Below, piece after piece: positions 63,569 through 64,000 of a stretch of DNA of 64,000 nucleotides. Source of the stretch: Pseudoalteromonas umbrosa (lineage in GTDB: Bacteria > Pseudomonadota > Gammaproteobacteria > Enterobacterales > Alteromonadaceae). The position numbers were made by a program, and so were the translations under genes. Every line of letters begins with the position of its first letter. Position 1 is the stretch's first letter. The notes below the pieces were generated by a model. That model made no database searches, was not told the DNA's origin, and saw only the letters and a program-made list of their open reading frames with translations. The stretch spans positions 1,347,354 through 1,411,353 of the forward strand of contig NZ_JASJUU010000001.1 of NCBI RefSeq assembly GCF_030125375.1, in the 5' to 3' direction.

Positions 63569-64000
63569 TCATGCATAATCATCATCCCTCAGTTTTAACC
63601 TAAATGAGACCAATAAGGCCAACCCCGGTTGCCTGCATTGAACTTGAACCTCTCCTTGCTGCGATAATACCAGTTCGCGGACAAGTGCCAAGCCAATCCC
63701 CGTCCCTTTCGTATTTCGCGTAAGTTCACTACTCCCTCGATAAAACAGCTCAAAGATTTTTTCTTCTTGCTCCTTGCTTATACCATTACCGTAGTCTCGG
63801 ATCTCCAATTGAACCATATTTTGGTTTGTGGGGTGCCTGCAAAAAGTAAAATCAATTTTCTTTCTGTCATTGTCATCTATATTTGCTGATTCAAAAAACT
63901 TGATGGCATTGTCCGTTATATTTATCACCACTTGTGTAAATGCGTCAGGCTCAATATATGCCAAAATAGATTCGGGCTCTGCAAACTCCATACAATGTAC
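63569..64000 (-). CDS. Sensor histidine kinase, C-terminal ATPase part (runs off right edge)
   Basis: HATPase_c domain: N box QVVINITDNAIKFF, G1 box IRDYGNGISKEQEEKIFELFYRG, G2 box KGTGIGLALVRELVLSQQG. The frame is open to the window end, so the sensor and His-containing dimerisation domain lie outside. The visible part ends normally. Partner regulator not visible. Confidence 0.9.
   Translation of the reverse strand, partial: VHCMEFAEPESILAYIEPDAFTQVVINITDNAIKFFESANIDDNDRKKIDFTFCRHPTNQNMVQLEIRDYGNGISKEQEEKIFELFYRGSSELTRNTKGTGIGLALVRELVLSQQGEVQVQCRQPGLALLVSFRLKLRDDDYA

Overview
The window looks like a chromosomal segment of a marine gammaproteobacterium of the Alteromonadales, most like Pseudoalteromonas. 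The grounds are low GC content, the AstB, CyoABCDE, EtfAB/ETF-QO, AcpH and RidA protein types, a large TonB-dependent receptor, and many c-di-GMP and surface proteins. I see no rRNA, tRNA, CRISPR array, insertion sequence or phage module. The assignment rests on protein resemblance from memory, not on a search.

Layout. 1-2.7 kb: glucokinase with two LacI-family regulators and a perfect 14-bp operator-like palindrome. 2.7-5.4 kb: an orphan betaine-type binding protein, a gamma-glutamylcyclotransferase-like protein and a diguanylate cyclase. 5.4-8.7 kb: an Mce/Mla-type lipid transport operon (MlaE, a degenerate MlaF-like ATPase, an MCE protein and a lipoprotein). 8.9-10 kb: AcpH and a VOC protein. 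10-23 kb: a tightly packed minus-strand run of six genes: TPR plus outer-membrane barrel, FecR-domain protein, 1902-residue Ig-like/delta-60 lipoprotein, metallo-beta-lactamase-fold hydrolase, CHASE2 adenylate cyclase and GAF-HD-GYP protein. 23-28.7 kb: AstB, dCMP deaminase, a Fur-box-linked unknown and a divergent class 2 dihydroorotate dehydrogenase. 28.8-34.7 kb: the cytochrome bo3-type oxidase operon (cyoABCDE) followed by a SCO copper chaperone and a small secreted protein.

35-45 kb is the accessory part. It holds a membrane-anchored cohesin-like protein next to a secreted protein ending in a two-repeat dockerin, then a glycosyltransferase, a tectonin-like secreted propeller, and a TonB receptor with a purple-acid-phosphatase-like enzyme. 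45.7-48.2 kb: a degenerate GGDEF protein translationally coupled to an AraC regulator. 48.2-51.8 kb: etfBA divergent from the ETF-ubiquinone oxidoreductase gene, with two LiuR-like palindromes between them. 51.8-64 kb: thioesterase, nucleotide-kinase-like protein, GNAT, RidA, response regulator, HAD phosphatase, ASCH protein, AzoR/LysR pair, TetR/HPP pair with two operators, aminotransferase, cytochrome b561, an NTF2-CBM5/12 fusion, a membrane AraC regulator, a GspG-like protein, and a histidine kinase running off the right edge.

Three items stand out most. One is the cohesin-dockerin pair in a Gram-negative heterotroph. Another is a complete transcription attenuator (promoter, Ile-rich leader peptide, mutually exclusive antiterminator and terminator) placed before a nucleotide-kinase-like gene. 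The third is the six-gene run linking a putative surface lipoprotein and barrel to cyclic-nucleotide and c-di-GMP enzymes. Several proteins also show broken catalytic motifs: the MlaF-like ATPase, the AGDKF GGDEF protein, and the DHODH with Cys at the base position.
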